Below, piece by piece: positions 1 to 7,538 of a stretch of DNA of 64,000 nt (positions are counted from its first letter, which is position 1; every line of letters begins with the position of its first letter). The notes beneath the pieces were generated by a model. It worked only from the letters and a program-made list of their open reading frames with translations. It was not told the origin of the DNA and did not search any database. Source of the DNA: Veillonellaceae bacterium (GTDB lineage: Bacteria > Bacillota > Negativicutes > Veillonellales > Veillonellaceae). A program made the position numbers and the translations under genes. The stretch is from contig CAAFUR010000027.1 in NCBI GenBank assembly GCA_900766245.1, positions 49,681-113,680 of the forward strand, given 5' to 3'.

Positions 1-1
1 A

Positions 2-523
2 ATCGAAGTGGACGCATCTCAAGTAGGCCAAGCTTTGGTAGATGAAATCGTTGCTCGTGGTGGTGGCAGTGTTGTGTACCCTAAATCTGGAGAAGTAGAA
101 ACATACGGATTAGAAGAAGCTTTCAAACAATTAAGCGAAGATCAAGCTACATTCTATCAATGGGATGCTACTAAAGGTCGTGAGGCGAATATTGAAGTAG
201 CCAAAGATTCTAACATTGGTATTACATTCCCTATCTTGGGTATTGCGGAAACAGCAACAGTTATCCAACCAAGTACAGAAGAATCTGGTCGTTCCTTGGG
301 CTTATTGCCTTTAACGCACATTTCTGTATTGCGTGAAGATACAATTCATCCACGTATGACACAAACGATGGCAGAATTAGCAAAGATTTATCGTAATGAT
401 CCAGCTAAGTTCCCTACAAATGTGGTTCACATCTCTGGTCCATCCAACACAGCGGACATCGAGCTTGTTCGTGTCGTTGGTGTTCACGGTCCAATCAATG
501 TAACATTCATCTTAGTAAAATAA
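2..523 (+). CDS. lutC: LUD-domain lactate utilization protein C (LutC-like), 5' end cut by window
   Basis: The reading frame is open to the left edge (ATC GAA before the GTG at 8), so the N-terminus lies outside the window and about 174 C-terminal residues remain. The visible part has the LUD/LutC pattern: a segment containing GIAETATVIQPSTEE followed by LLPLTHISVL, then near the C-terminus SGPSNTADIELVRVVGVHGP. In the family LutC works with the iron-sulfur proteins LutA and LutB to oxidise L-lactate to pyruvate. The partners would lie upstream, outside the window. That fits a lactate-fermenting organism, and a lactate permease lies about 30 kb away. A terminator hairpin follows, so this is the last gene of its operon. 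Confidence 0.85.
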   Translation: MEVDASQVGQALVDEIVARGGGSVVYPKSGEVETYGLEEAFKQLSEDQATFYQWDATKGREANIEVAKDSNIGITFPILGIAETATVIQPSTEESGRSLGLLPLTHISVLREDTIHPRMTQTMAELAKIYRNDPAKFPTNVVHISGPSNTADIELVRVVGVHGPINVTFILVK

Positions 524-549
524 GATCGATAATTTGATACAATGAATAT

Positions 550-590
550 ATATAGGGTAGTTGATAGTACATCAGCTATCCTATATTTTT
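550..590 (+). terminator. Intrinsic terminator after lutC
   Basis: A 16-bp stem with G-U pairs (550-565 with 571-586), a 5-nt loop and a T-run to 590. Confidence 0.85.
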
Positions 591-710
591 GATTCTATAG
601 GCTTTTCGTGCTATAGGACAAAATGGGGCTATAGTCAATGTAGTGAACACCCTTATAGCAGTAGCTATCACATTTGATAAAAATCTCGTTGTATACTTTA
701 AAATGCTTTA

Positions 711-738
711 TTGACAAGTTTTGTTTCATGGATATAAT
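711..738 (+). promoter_or_regulatory. Sigma-A-type promoter of the mechanosensitive channel gene
   Basis: TTGACA at 711-716, 16-nt spacer, TATAAT at 733-738, the closest match to consensus in the window. Transcription should start near 745. The leader then contains an inverted repeat (753-786). Confidence 0.85.
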
Positions 739-752
739 AGAAGCTAATACTG

Positions 753-786
753 TGCGAACTCATATCCCTATGCTATGAGTTACGCA
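753..786 (+). repeat. Hairpin in the mscS-family gene leader
   Basis: TGCG-AACTCATA pairs with TATGAGTT-ACGCA across a 9-nt loop (757-764 with 774-781, extended outward past a one-base bulge). There is no T-run, so it is not an obvious terminator. It lies just after the predicted start site. Confidence 0.6.
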
Positions 787-818
787 ATGACAACATAGAT
801 AAAGGAAAGGAGTAATGT

Positions 819-1697
819 ATGTTATTAGCAGAAGAAAAAGTTGCCACAGCCACAGCGGCGGGTGCTGAAAAAGTGGCGGAACATGTGGAGGAAAGTATTT
901 CCTTTGTTAATCAAATGCAATCCTTATTGATTGAATATTTACCGAGTATTATCTTGGCCATTGTTGTATTAATAGTAGGTCGTTATATTGCTCTATTCGT
1001 AAGACGTGTATCAGTACAGTTGATGAGCCGTGCCAGTTATGATCAAACGGTGCGCAGCTTTGCGTCTCAAATTATTTACTACACTATTTTGTCCGTAGTC
1101 GTGCTATCAGCTTTGTCCTTAGTGGGATTCCCGACGAATAACTTTTTAGCCGCTTTTGGTGCCTTTGGTATCGCTATTGGTTTAGCCTTACAAAATAATA
1201 TGTCCAACTTGGCATCTGGTTTGATTATCTTGGCTTTCAAACCGTTCAAGGCAGGGGACTGGATTTCTGTAAATGGCGTAGAAGGTTCAGTGAAATCTAT
1301 CCATCTCATTAACACAGCCATTGCTACCAAAGAAAATCGTATTGTATTCATCCCTAACTCGGCCATTACGTCTAATAACTTGATGAATAGTAACTATGAA
1401 CAAACGAGATATATTACGTTTGTATTTGGTATTAACTATAATGCGAACCATCACCGTGCCATTGAAATTATTAGAGAAATTCTTGCGAGCACAGGTAAGG
1501 TTCATAATATGGATACATTAGAAATTGGCATCAAAGAATTTGGTGATAGCTCTGTGAATATTGTGGCATATCCTTTGATTAATGCGGACGAATTTAGAGA
1601 AGTCTATTATGGCGTCATGTCTGAAGTAAAAGATCGCTTTGATGCAGAGGGCATCGACATCCCGTATCCACAACGTGTAGTGCATATGGCTAACTAA
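819..1697 (+). CDS. MscS-family small-conductance mechanosensitive channel
   Basis: This 292-residue membrane protein should release solutes on osmotic down-shock. After an amphipathic N-terminus there are three predicted membrane segments (about residues 38-60, 80-103 and 108-130). The third contains the Gly/Ala-rich pore helix pattern FGAFGIAIGLALQNN of MscS TM3, followed by the cytoplasmic beta domain (KPFKAGDWISV). Length is normal for the MscS core (E. coli MscS has 286 residues). The ATG has a good Shine-Dalgarno (GGAAAGGAG). It has its own strong promoter and a structured leader. It is the first gene of a run leading to the YwlG-like and DUF3290/DUF421 genes, with a 62-nt gap before the next. 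Confidence 0.95.
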   Translation: MLLAEEKVATATAAGAEKVAEHVEESISFVNQMQSLLIEYLPSIILAIVVLIVGRYIALFVRRVSVQLMSRASYDQTVRSFASQIIYYTILSVVVLSALSLVGFPTNNFLAAFGAFGIAIGLALQNNMSNLASGLIILAFKPFKAGDWISVNGVEGSVKSIHLINTAIATKENRIVFIPNSAITSNNLMNSNYEQTRYITFVFGINYNANHHRAIEIIREILASTGKVHNMDTLEIGIKEFGDSSVNIVAYPLINADEFREVYYGVMSEVKDRFDAEGIDIPYPQRVVHMAN

Positions 1698-1759
1698 TAC
1701 TCTAAGGTGATAGCTACTTGTTTGGGTGCATTCGTATGTAATGAAAGGGAGGAGATTCT

Positions 1760-2311
1760 ATGAATGGAAATCTATATGAATCTATGAAAGCTGCTGTAAC
1801 CGAATTGGCTACGGTAGCGAAATTGCAAGAAGGTAAATTGCTAGTAGTAGGGTGCTCCACCAGTGAAGTACGAGGAAGATATATTGGTAAGGACTCTTCT
1901 TTGGAGGTGGCATCGGATTTATTTAGAGCTCTGTCTGAGGTGCAAGGTGAATATGGCTTCGATGTGGCTATTCAATGCTGTGAACATCTTAATCGGGCCT
2001 TGGTAATGGAACGTCATGCTGCAGAGGCTAGAGGCTATGAAGAAGTAAATGTAGTGCCTGTACAACATGCAGGAGGTTCTATGGCAACTACAGCCTATGC
2101 CACATGGTCAGATCCTGTGTTAGTGGAGTGTGTAAAGGCTGATGCAGGTATTGATATAGGAGATACTTTCATCGGCATGCATTTGAAACATGTAGCAGTA
2201 CCTGTGCGTTTAAGCGTAATAGAAATTGGCGCAGCCCATGTAACGGCAGCTCGTGTGCGACCTAAATTTGTAGGTGGCGAACGGGCGCAGTATAATGAAA
2301 CATTAAAGTAA
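1760..2311 (+). CDS. ywlG: YwlG/TIGR01440 family protein (UPF0340, DUF436)
   Basis: This 183-residue protein matches the conserved UPF0340 family as remembered. Features are the GCSTSEVRG loop near residue 32, CCEHLNRALV near residue 73, VVPVQHAGGSMAT near residue 97, and a C-terminal GGERAQYN. In Firmicutes the gene often sits near upp/glyA, but that context is absent here. The biochemical function is not established. The length is full for the family. A strong GGGAGGAG Shine-Dalgarno precedes the ATG. It lies 16 bp ahead of the DUF3290 gene and is probably co-transcribed. Confidence 0.9.
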   Translation: MNGNLYESMKAAVTELATVAKLQEGKLLVVGCSTSEVRGRYIGKDSSLEVASDLFRALSEVQGEYGFDVAIQCCEHLNRALVMERHAAEARGYEEVNVVPVQHAGGSMATTAYATWSDPVLVECVKADAGIDIGDTFIGMHLKHVAVPVRLSVIEIGAAHVTAARVRPKFVGGERAQYNETLK

Positions 2312-2327
2312 GAATTGTGAGGTAATT

Positions 2328-2789
2328 ATGGAATTTTATACCTATGCCTATGTGGTGCAACGAGGAGAGTTTACATCTCTGTTGCAATACATTATGACAT
2401 CTATTTTGCTAGTAGCATTGCTAGTAGTAGGTGTAAAAGTTATGTATAATCGTTTTGATACTAAATTCCGTGACTTGGGAATTATCATTGTACTGGGGCT
2501 TGTATTTTTATTGGGTTTGCAAGTTAATGATTATACTCGTGATATTAATAGTGCAGAAGAATCGAGCTATATGGTGCAATTCTTGAATAATTTAAGTGAA
2601 CGTGCCGATGTATCTAAAGATAAGATTCGCGTTAATACATTGCGCGTGCAAGATCGTATGATAGTCAATATCGAGGAAGCCTATTTTGAGGTGACTTTTA
2701 CTATGAATAAAGATGGCTATTCTTTGCGACCTGTGGAGATGATCAACAGTAATCCTAAGGTGGTAGATGTGAAGAAGGATGGGCAATAA
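2328..2789 (+). CDS. DUF3290 domain membrane protein
   Basis: A 153-residue protein with two predicted membrane helices (about residues 18-40 and 50-68) and a soluble C-terminal half (SERADVSKDKIRVNTLRVQDR). DUF3290 proteins are typically encoded directly upstream of a DUF421 protein, exactly as here. Their joint role is unknown; an envelope or stress function is usually suspected. The reading frame ends where the DUF421 gene begins, which suggests translational coupling. Confidence 0.88.
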   Translation: MEFYTYAYVVQRGEFTSLLQYIMTSILLVALLVVGVKVMYNRFDTKFRDLGIIIVLGLVFLLGLQVNDYTRDINSAEESSYMVQFLNNLSERADVSKDKIRVNTLRVQDRMIVNIEEAYFEVTFTMNKDGYSLRPVEMINSNPKVVDVKKDGQ

Positions 2790-2790
2790 T

Positions 2791-3435
2791 ATGTTAACAG
2801 GATATACATTAGTATTTATTAAGCTAGCCCTTGGTATTTTAGCTCTCATTTTGCAAATGAACTTGATGGGTAAGGGAAACTTGGCGCCGAACTCGGCTTT
2901 AGATCAGGTACAAAACTATGTACTAGGTGGTATTATTGGTGCTGTTATCTACAGTGAAAGCATCGGCATCTTACAATTCTTCCTGGTGTTGATTGCTTGG
3001 ACGATTGTAGTTATGGGCTTACGTTTTCTTAGCGCTCATGTGCGATGGATTAAGACACTTATTGATGGACGACCTAGCATTGTCATTGATCGGGGAAAGA
3101 TTCGTGTTGGAGAATGTTTGAAACGTGGCCTTCGTGGCAGTGATTTGCAGTTGAAACTTCGGAGCGCAGGGGTTACCCTTGTGAGTGATGTACGCCGTGC
3201 TGTGCTAGAGCAAAATGGTCAATTAACGTTGGTCATGAATGGTGACGATATCATTCGCTACCCTGTTATTGTAGATGGCGTAGTAGATCCAGATATTCTA
3301 GACCTAGCCGATAAAGACATGGCTTGGTTGGAAGAAGAAGTGCGAGATCAAGGATATTCCATTAGGGATATCTATGTAGGAGAATACTCCAAAGGAGATT
3401 TAATCCTGCACCCCTATGAAGGGCATCGAGTATAA
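2791..3435 (+). CDS. DUF421 (YetF/YcaP-type) membrane protein
   Basis: The N-terminal half is hydrophobic (three predicted helices, about residues 5-25, 42-62 and 66-84). A soluble alpha/beta domain follows, with the DUF421 hallmarks GRPSIVIDRGKI and, after it, a region rich in acidic residues. In Bacillus, related proteins are spore or stress membrane proteins of unclear function. An ATG at 2779 would overlap the preceding gene and add four residues. The ATG at 2791 is preferred because AAGGAT lies about 11 nt upstream and the hydrophobic segment then begins at the N-terminus as in relatives. It is the last gene before a terminator. Confidence 0.88.
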   Translation: MLTGYTLVFIKLALGILALILQMNLMGKGNLAPNSALDQVQNYVLGGIIGAVIYSESIGILQFFLVLIAWTIVVMGLRFLSAHVRWIKTLIDGRPSIVIDRGKIRVGECLKRGLRGSDLQLKLRSAGVTLVSDVRRAVLEQNGQLTLVMNGDDIIRYPVIVDGVVDPDILDLADKDMAWLEEEVRDQGYSIRDIYVGEYSKGDLILHPYEGHRV

Positions 3436-3521
3436 TCCCATTGTATGTTAGAATAGAATGGTGTATACTTGGAGCAGAAAGATATAAGAAGTTAGAGCAT
3501 TCTTTCATAAACTCAAAAAAG

Positions 3522-3544
3522 GACGGTGGCAGCCGTCTTTTTTC
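3522..3544 (+). terminator. Terminator after the DUF3290/DUF421 genes
   Basis: GACGG (3522-3526) pairs with CCGTC (3533-3537), with flanking A/T pairs, followed by TTTTTTCTTTC. Confidence 0.75.
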
Positions 3545-3734
3545 TTTCTATTTTCTACTCTTGTAATACTTCAGAATTGCATATGTCAAAAAAATAACAA
3601 TCAATCCTTGTAGAATAGGGACAAGAAACCTAGTACATATAAAGGGATACTTAAGAGATAATTATCAAATTAACTCTGTCATAACGATAGCATCTAATGT
3701 GTAGCACAATTTATGATAGATTAGGTATATACCC

Positions 3735-3763
3735 TTGAATAGGGATAGAAAAACATGTATAAT
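3735..3763 (+). promoter_or_regulatory. Promoter of the SRP RNA gene
   Basis: TTGAAT at 3735-3740, 17-nt spacer, TATAAT at 3758-3763. The predicted start near 3770 coincides with the base of the long SRP RNA helix. The stretch 3546-3734 before it shows no gene. Confidence 0.85.
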
Positions 3764-3770
3764 GATAAGG

Positions 3771-3912
3771 TAATAGCATTGGAATATGACAGTTCTATGG
3801 GGCTTGTGCAAGGAGAGCCTGTGAACCATGTCAGGCCTTGATTGGAGCAGCATTAAGCGGTAACTCTCTTGTGCCACGAGGAAACCTATAGGGCTGTCAG
3901 ATTCGAGTGCTA
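3771..3912 (+). ncRNA. ffs: Signal recognition particle RNA
   Basis: The conserved SRP domain IV apex is visible: ACCATGTCAGG (about 3824-3834), a short loop, and GGAGCAGCA (3844-3852), the Ffh-binding internal loops. Flanking arms pair outward: GGAGAG with CTCTC, CTATGG with CCTATAG, TGACAG with CTGTCA, and GCATT (3776-3780) with AGTGC (3906-3910). The pairing therefore extends well past the roughly 100-nt small bacterial form to about 140 nt. The position directly upstream of dnaX is the same as in Bacillus. No Alu-domain tRNA-like fold was recognised, so this looks like an elongated S-domain-only RNA. Ends are inferred from the promoter and the terminator. Confidence 0.88.
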
Positions 3913-3920
3913 TGGTAAAA

Positions 3921-3945
3921 GCAGCTAGCTTAGCTGCTTTTTTTC
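3921..3945 (+). terminator. Terminator of the SRP RNA
   Basis: Perfect 7-bp stem GCAGCTA/TAGCTGC (3921-3927 with 3931-3937) followed by seven T. Confidence 0.9.
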
Positions 3946-3969
3946 ATATCTTAAGGGAAAGGAGGGGCT

Positions 3970-6351
3970 ATGAGTTATTTAGCGTTATATAGACGATGGA
4001 GACCGAAACAGTTTATCGATGTTGTGGGTCAACATCATGTGTCGGATACATTACAACGAGCTATTCGTGAAGATAAAGTGGCCCATGCCTATTTATTTGC
4101 TGGTCCTAGAGGTACGGGCAAAACGAGTATGGCAAAGATATTTGCTCGCGCTATTAACTGTGAACAGGGGCCTACAGATACGCCTTGCGGTCAGTGTGAA
4201 TCCTGCCAGCAAATGTTACAAGGACAAGCCTTGGATGTGATCGAAATTGATGCGGCATCTAATCGAGGTATTGATGAAGTGCGTGCCTTGCGGGAGCAGG
4301 TGAATTTCTTGCCTGTGGTAGGTCATAAAAAAATATTTATCATTGATGAAGCCCACATGCTCACCAATGAAGCTTGGAATGCCTTGTTAAAAACGATCGA
4401 GGAACCGCCAAGCCATGTGATGTTCATTTTTGCCACAACAGAATCGGAGAAATTACCGGTTACTATTTTATCTCGTTGTCAGCGTTATACATTCCGCCGT
4501 ATCACAGCAAAAGATATTACAGCTCACTTATTGCATGTGGCGAAGGAAAGCAATATCTCTCTTGACCCTGCGGCGGCACAAGTGATTGCAGTCCATGCAG
4601 ATGGTGGTTTACGGGATGCCTTGAGCATTCTGGATCAATGTTCCGGTATGACCTCGGACATGATTACAGCACCTTTAGTAGAGACTATGATTGGCTTAGT
4701 GAGCAAATCTTGGGTCCTCGATATGGTAGATATATTAAAAGCCGGTAATGGAGCGGCGTTATTGCAAGCTGTGGATGAAGCGCTACAAATGGGTCGTGAT
4801 GCTCGCCAAATTGTAACGGCCTTAGTAGAGCATCTGCGAGCTATGATTGTGGCGAAAGTATTGCCTGAGGCAGAAGAGTTATTGGCTTATGATACGCATA
4901 GAGAACGCTTATTAGGACAGACAAATGAATTATCTATGGAGGAAATTGGACGCTATATCAATGTATTACAAACGGTACAAAATAACGCAAAACAAGTAGA
5001 TAATCCGCGAGTGATTGTGGAAATGGGATTACTTTCACTATTACAATTAGGCGGCGGGACCTATCAAACCTTAGAGGGACGCATGACGACGATGGAACAA
5101 TTTGTGAATCGTCAAGAAGATACATTGCTCCAAAAACTGAATGAGTGGGGGGGACAACGTCCAGTGGCAACTATGGACGCTTCGCCAGACAATGTAGCTA
5201 GTATTGGCAGTGGTGTAGCTCATAATACAATGATAGATACAGTATCTAAGGCGGAGGTGCCACAGATACCAGAACAAGATATGTATGAAGGTATTATGGA
5301 AGATGTACCACCACCCCTTGAGGACGATGAATTTTCGCCTTCAGTGCCACCTTCAGGGACTGTGAAGAGGACAGCACTGCCACCACCGGGTATAGCGAAT
5401 GGAACGGGAACAACAAGAGCTAAAGGGGCAGGTATGGCTTCTACTATAAAAAGCTCCTTGCCACCACCATTGCCGAAGAAAGCATCTCCAACGGTAAAAC
5501 CAAAAACGTCGGCATTGGATATGTCGCAAGAGATGACTGTAGGACAGGGGATGGTGAGTCCTCATGAATATAGCACGATTTTAGCAAACGTGATAAAATG
5601 GTTGAGAGGCAAGAACTATGGATTGCTAAATACGATCTATCAGCAAGGAACCTTGGTGTACTTAGATCAAGAGCAAGCTATCTTGGTGTTTCCTACACCA
5701 ATTGCAGGGCCTATTCTGGTGCAACCGCAACATGTAGAATGTGGGAAGAAAGCGTTTCAACAAGTGATAGGACGGCCGATTGTGGTGAAAGCCATCGATA
5801 AGAAGGACCCTAAACTGCAGGTATACTTAGAGGCAGCAAAATCCTTTGGAGGGGCTTCGCAACAAAGCGGACAGTCGCAGGTACAACCAAGGGTAACGAC
5901 TCCTGTGGTGAAAGGTACTAAAGAAGCTGAAGGGATAGGACGACCAATTGTTGCGGCGCAAGAAACGACCCCGGTGACAGCTGATGAGGAGATGCCAACT
6001 GTATCTGTAGAAACGTCGAGGCCTGATAGCGGAAAACCTACTTATGTAGGGACAAACACCACTTCAAAGGTAGGCGCCGGTAGCGACCCTACCAATGTAG
6101 ATGGCATTATTGATGATTTTCTCACAGTCTATGAGAATCCAGAGGAAGTATTAAACCCCTACTATCAGGAAATGGGGAAAGGCATGCTTTCAGAAGAAGA
6201 CATAGACGAGATACGGACATTGCCGAAATGGTCTTCAGCCGAGGCCAGTGATGAAGAAAAACAAGAAACTCTACTCTATGATGCTTTACAACACATGGAG
6301 GCTAGCGGGTATGATATTTATGTGAAAGAAGTAGACGATTTGTCTAAGTAA
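3970..6351 (+). CDS. dnaX: DNA polymerase III subunits gamma/tau
   Basis: This is the clamp-loader ATPase. Motifs in order: Walker A GPRGTGKTSMAK near residue 45; a zinc-binding Cys cluster (CEQGP..CGQCESC) near residues 64-79; Walker B KKIFIIDEAHML near residue 120; and the sensor/arginine-finger region TTESEKLPVTILSRCQR near residue 155. Domain III ends near residue 360. A long Pro/Thr/Ser-rich linker follows, then the C-terminal tau region to residue 793, which is longer than many homologues. A strong AAGGAGG precedes the ATG. No obvious A-rich programmed frameshift site was seen, so a short gamma form is not predicted. It heads dnaX-ybaB-recR-bofA. Confidence 0.97.
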   Translation: MSYLALYRRWRPKQFIDVVGQHHVSDTLQRAIREDKVAHAYLFAGPRGTGKTSMAKIFARAINCEQGPTDTPCGQCESCQQMLQGQALDVIEIDAASNRGIDEVRALREQVNFLPVVGHKKIFIIDEAHMLTNEAWNALLKTIEEPPSHVMFIFATTESEKLPVTILSRCQRYTFRRITAKDITAHLLHVAKESNISLDPAAAQVIAVHADGGLRDALSILDQCSGMTSDMITAPLVETMIGLVSKSWVLDMVDILKAGNGAALLQAVDEALQMGRDARQIVTALVEHLRAMIVAKVLPEAEELLAYDTHRERLLGQTNELSMEEIGRYINVLQTVQNNAKQVDNPRVIVEMGLLSLLQLGGGTYQTLEGRMTTMEQFVNRQEDTLLQKLNEWGGQRPVATMDASPDNVASIGSGVAHNTMIDTVSKAEVPQIPEQDMYEGIMEDVPPPLEDDEFSPSVPPSGTVKRTALPPPGIANGTGTTRAKGAGMASTIKSSLPPPLPKKASPTVKPKTSALDMSQEMTVGQGMVSPHEYSTILANVIKWLRGKNYGLLNTIYQQGTLVYLDQEQAILVFPTPIAGPILVQPQHVECGKKAFQQVIGRPIVVKAIDKKDPKLQVYLEAAKSFGGASQQSGQSQVQPRVTTPVVKGTKEAEGIGRPIVAAQETTPVTADEEMPTVSVETSRPDSGKPTYVGTNTTSKVGAGSDPTNVDGIIDDFLTVYENPEEVLNPYYQEMGKGMLSEEDIDEIRTLPKWSSAEASDEEKQETLLYDALQHMEASGYDIYVKEVDDLSK

Positions 6352-6366
6352 TGAAGGAGGTTCACT

Positions 6367-6696
6367 ATGTTTGGTGGCGGTAATATGCAAGGTATGTTGA
6401 AAAAAGTTCAAAAAATGCAAAAAGATATGGAAAAAGCACAAGAAGAAATTAAAAACACCGTGGTAGAAGCATCTATCGGTGGTGGTGCTGTATCTGTAAC
6501 AATGAATGGAGAACAAGAAGTATTGTCCATTAAAATTGCTCCTGCTGCAGTAGATCCAGAAGATGTGGAAGCATTAGAAGATTTAATTTTAGCAGCTGTG
6601 AATGAAGCGAACCGTAAAGCAAAAGAAGTGGCAGAGAAAAAATTAGGGGCTGTCACAGGAAACTTGAAACTTCCTGGAATGCCAGGTATGTTCTAA
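6367..6696 (+). CDS. ybaB: YbaB/EbfC family nucleoid-associated protein
   Basis: A 109-residue protein of typical family length. The N-terminus is Met/Gly-rich (MFGGGNMQGM), followed by an amphipathic Lys/Gln helix and the conserved core EASIGGGAVSVTMNGEQEV. Family members form dimers that bind DNA. The gene sits between dnaX and recR as in many bacteria, which supports a role connected with replication and repair. AAGGAGG lies upstream of the ATG. One base separates it from recR. Confidence 0.95.
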   Translation: MFGGGNMQGMLKKVQKMQKDMEKAQEEIKNTVVEASIGGGAVSVTMNGEQEVLSIKIAPAAVDPEDVEALEDLILAAVNEANRKAKEVAEKKLGAVTGNLKLPGMPGMF

Positions 6697-6697
6697 T

Positions 6698-7291
6698 ATG
6701 ACAAATCCTTTAGAACGATTAGTAGAAGAGTTGCGTCGCCTACCAGGTGTGGGGGCTAAATCGGCTAGACGATTAGCATACCATCTCATTGAGGCCGATG
6801 CAGAAGATGTACAACGCTTGGTAGAAACCATCCTTGCAGCGAAAGAAGCGACTCATAGATGTTCCCAATGCTTTAATTTATCAGCTCAAGATCCTTGTGA
6901 GTTTTGTGCTAGCTCTAAACGGGACAGATCGATGATTTGTGTGGTGGAAACATCCCGTGATGTCATCGCCATCGAACGCAGTGGTGACTATAAAGGGCTA
7001 TACCATGTGTTGGAAGGGGCTTTGTCCCCTATTGATGGGGTAGGCGTAGAAGACATCCGCTTGAAAGAGCTCATGTTGCGCCTTCAAGATAATACAGTGC
7101 AAGAGGTTATCATCGCCACAGATCCTGATGTAGAAGGGGAAGCAACGGCTCTATATATTGCTCGATTATTGCAACCTACGGGGATTAAGGTCACTCGTAT
7201 TGCCCGTGGTATTCCTGTAGGCGGGGATATTGAATACGCTGATGAGGTGACCTTGAGCGGTGCTGTATTACATCGTCAAGAAATGAGGTAA
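6698..7291 (+). CDS. recR: Recombination mediator protein RecR
   Basis: RecR (197 residues) acts with RecF and RecO to load RecA on gapped DNA. Visible features: an N-terminal helix-hairpin-helix (LRRLPGVGAKSARRLAYHL), a four-cysteine zinc motif (CSQCFNLSAQDPCEFC, residues 55-70), and a TOPRIM domain ending with ATDPDVEGEATALYIARLL. Length is normal for the family. Its stop overlaps the next start by one base (TAATG), which suggests translational coupling. Confidence 0.97.
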   Translation: MTNPLERLVEELRRLPGVGAKSARRLAYHLIEADAEDVQRLVETILAAKEATHRCSQCFNLSAQDPCEFCASSKRDRSMICVVETSRDVIAIERSGDYKGLYHVLEGALSPIDGVGVEDIRLKELMLRLQDNTVQEVIIATDPDVEGEATALYIARLLQPTGIKVTRIARGIPVGGDIEYADEVTLSGAVLHRQEMR

Positions 7292-7524
7292 TGATGGATT
7301 ACGTATTACAAGCTGTAGTAGCTATTGTTGTAGCTTGGATGATTATTAAGGTAGCATGGTTTACCATCAAACGGGTAGCAACCAATGTCTTTTTAGGTAT
7401 GATTACCTATGCAGTGATTACAGAAGTATTCCATATTCCCTTGGATATGAATATTATGTTGTGGGCACTAACAGCCGTGTTAGGGCCTATACCAGTGCTA
7501 GGATTAGCGTACTTTCATTGGTGA
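7291..7524 (+). CDS. BofA-family (pro-sigma-K processing inhibitor-like) membrane protein
   Basis: A 77-residue protein with two predicted membrane helices and the BofA ending (GPIPVLGLAYFHW). In Bacillus, BofA restrains the SpoIVFB protease during sporulation. The gene often follows recR even in lineages where sporulation is lost, and its role there is unknown. Two consecutive ATG codons occur. The first overlaps the recR stop. The second (7294) has better spacing from GAGG. Confidence 0.85.
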   Translation: MMDYVLQAVVAIVVAWMIIKVAWFTIKRVATNVFLGMITYAVITEVFHIPLDMNIMLWALTAVLGPIPVLGLAYFHW

Positions 7525-7538
7525 AATAAGGAGCAACT

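Noticed and set aside
1079..1505. Minus-strand reading frames inside the MscS-family gene
   Set aside because: They mirror the coding strand of a conserved channel gene and show no family features.
3665..3877. Minus-strand reading frame of about 70 codons over the SRP RNA
   Set aside because: It lies on the opposite strand of a clear SRP RNA with promoter and terminator, and has no supporting ribosome site.
5440..5500. Programmed frameshift site in dnaX for a gamma subunit
   Set aside because: No A-rich slippery heptamer followed by a hairpin was visible; the frame continues to a full tau length.
4958..5565. Minus-strand frames inside dnaX
   Set aside because: They fall in the low-complexity linker of dnaX, where biased composition opens other frames.
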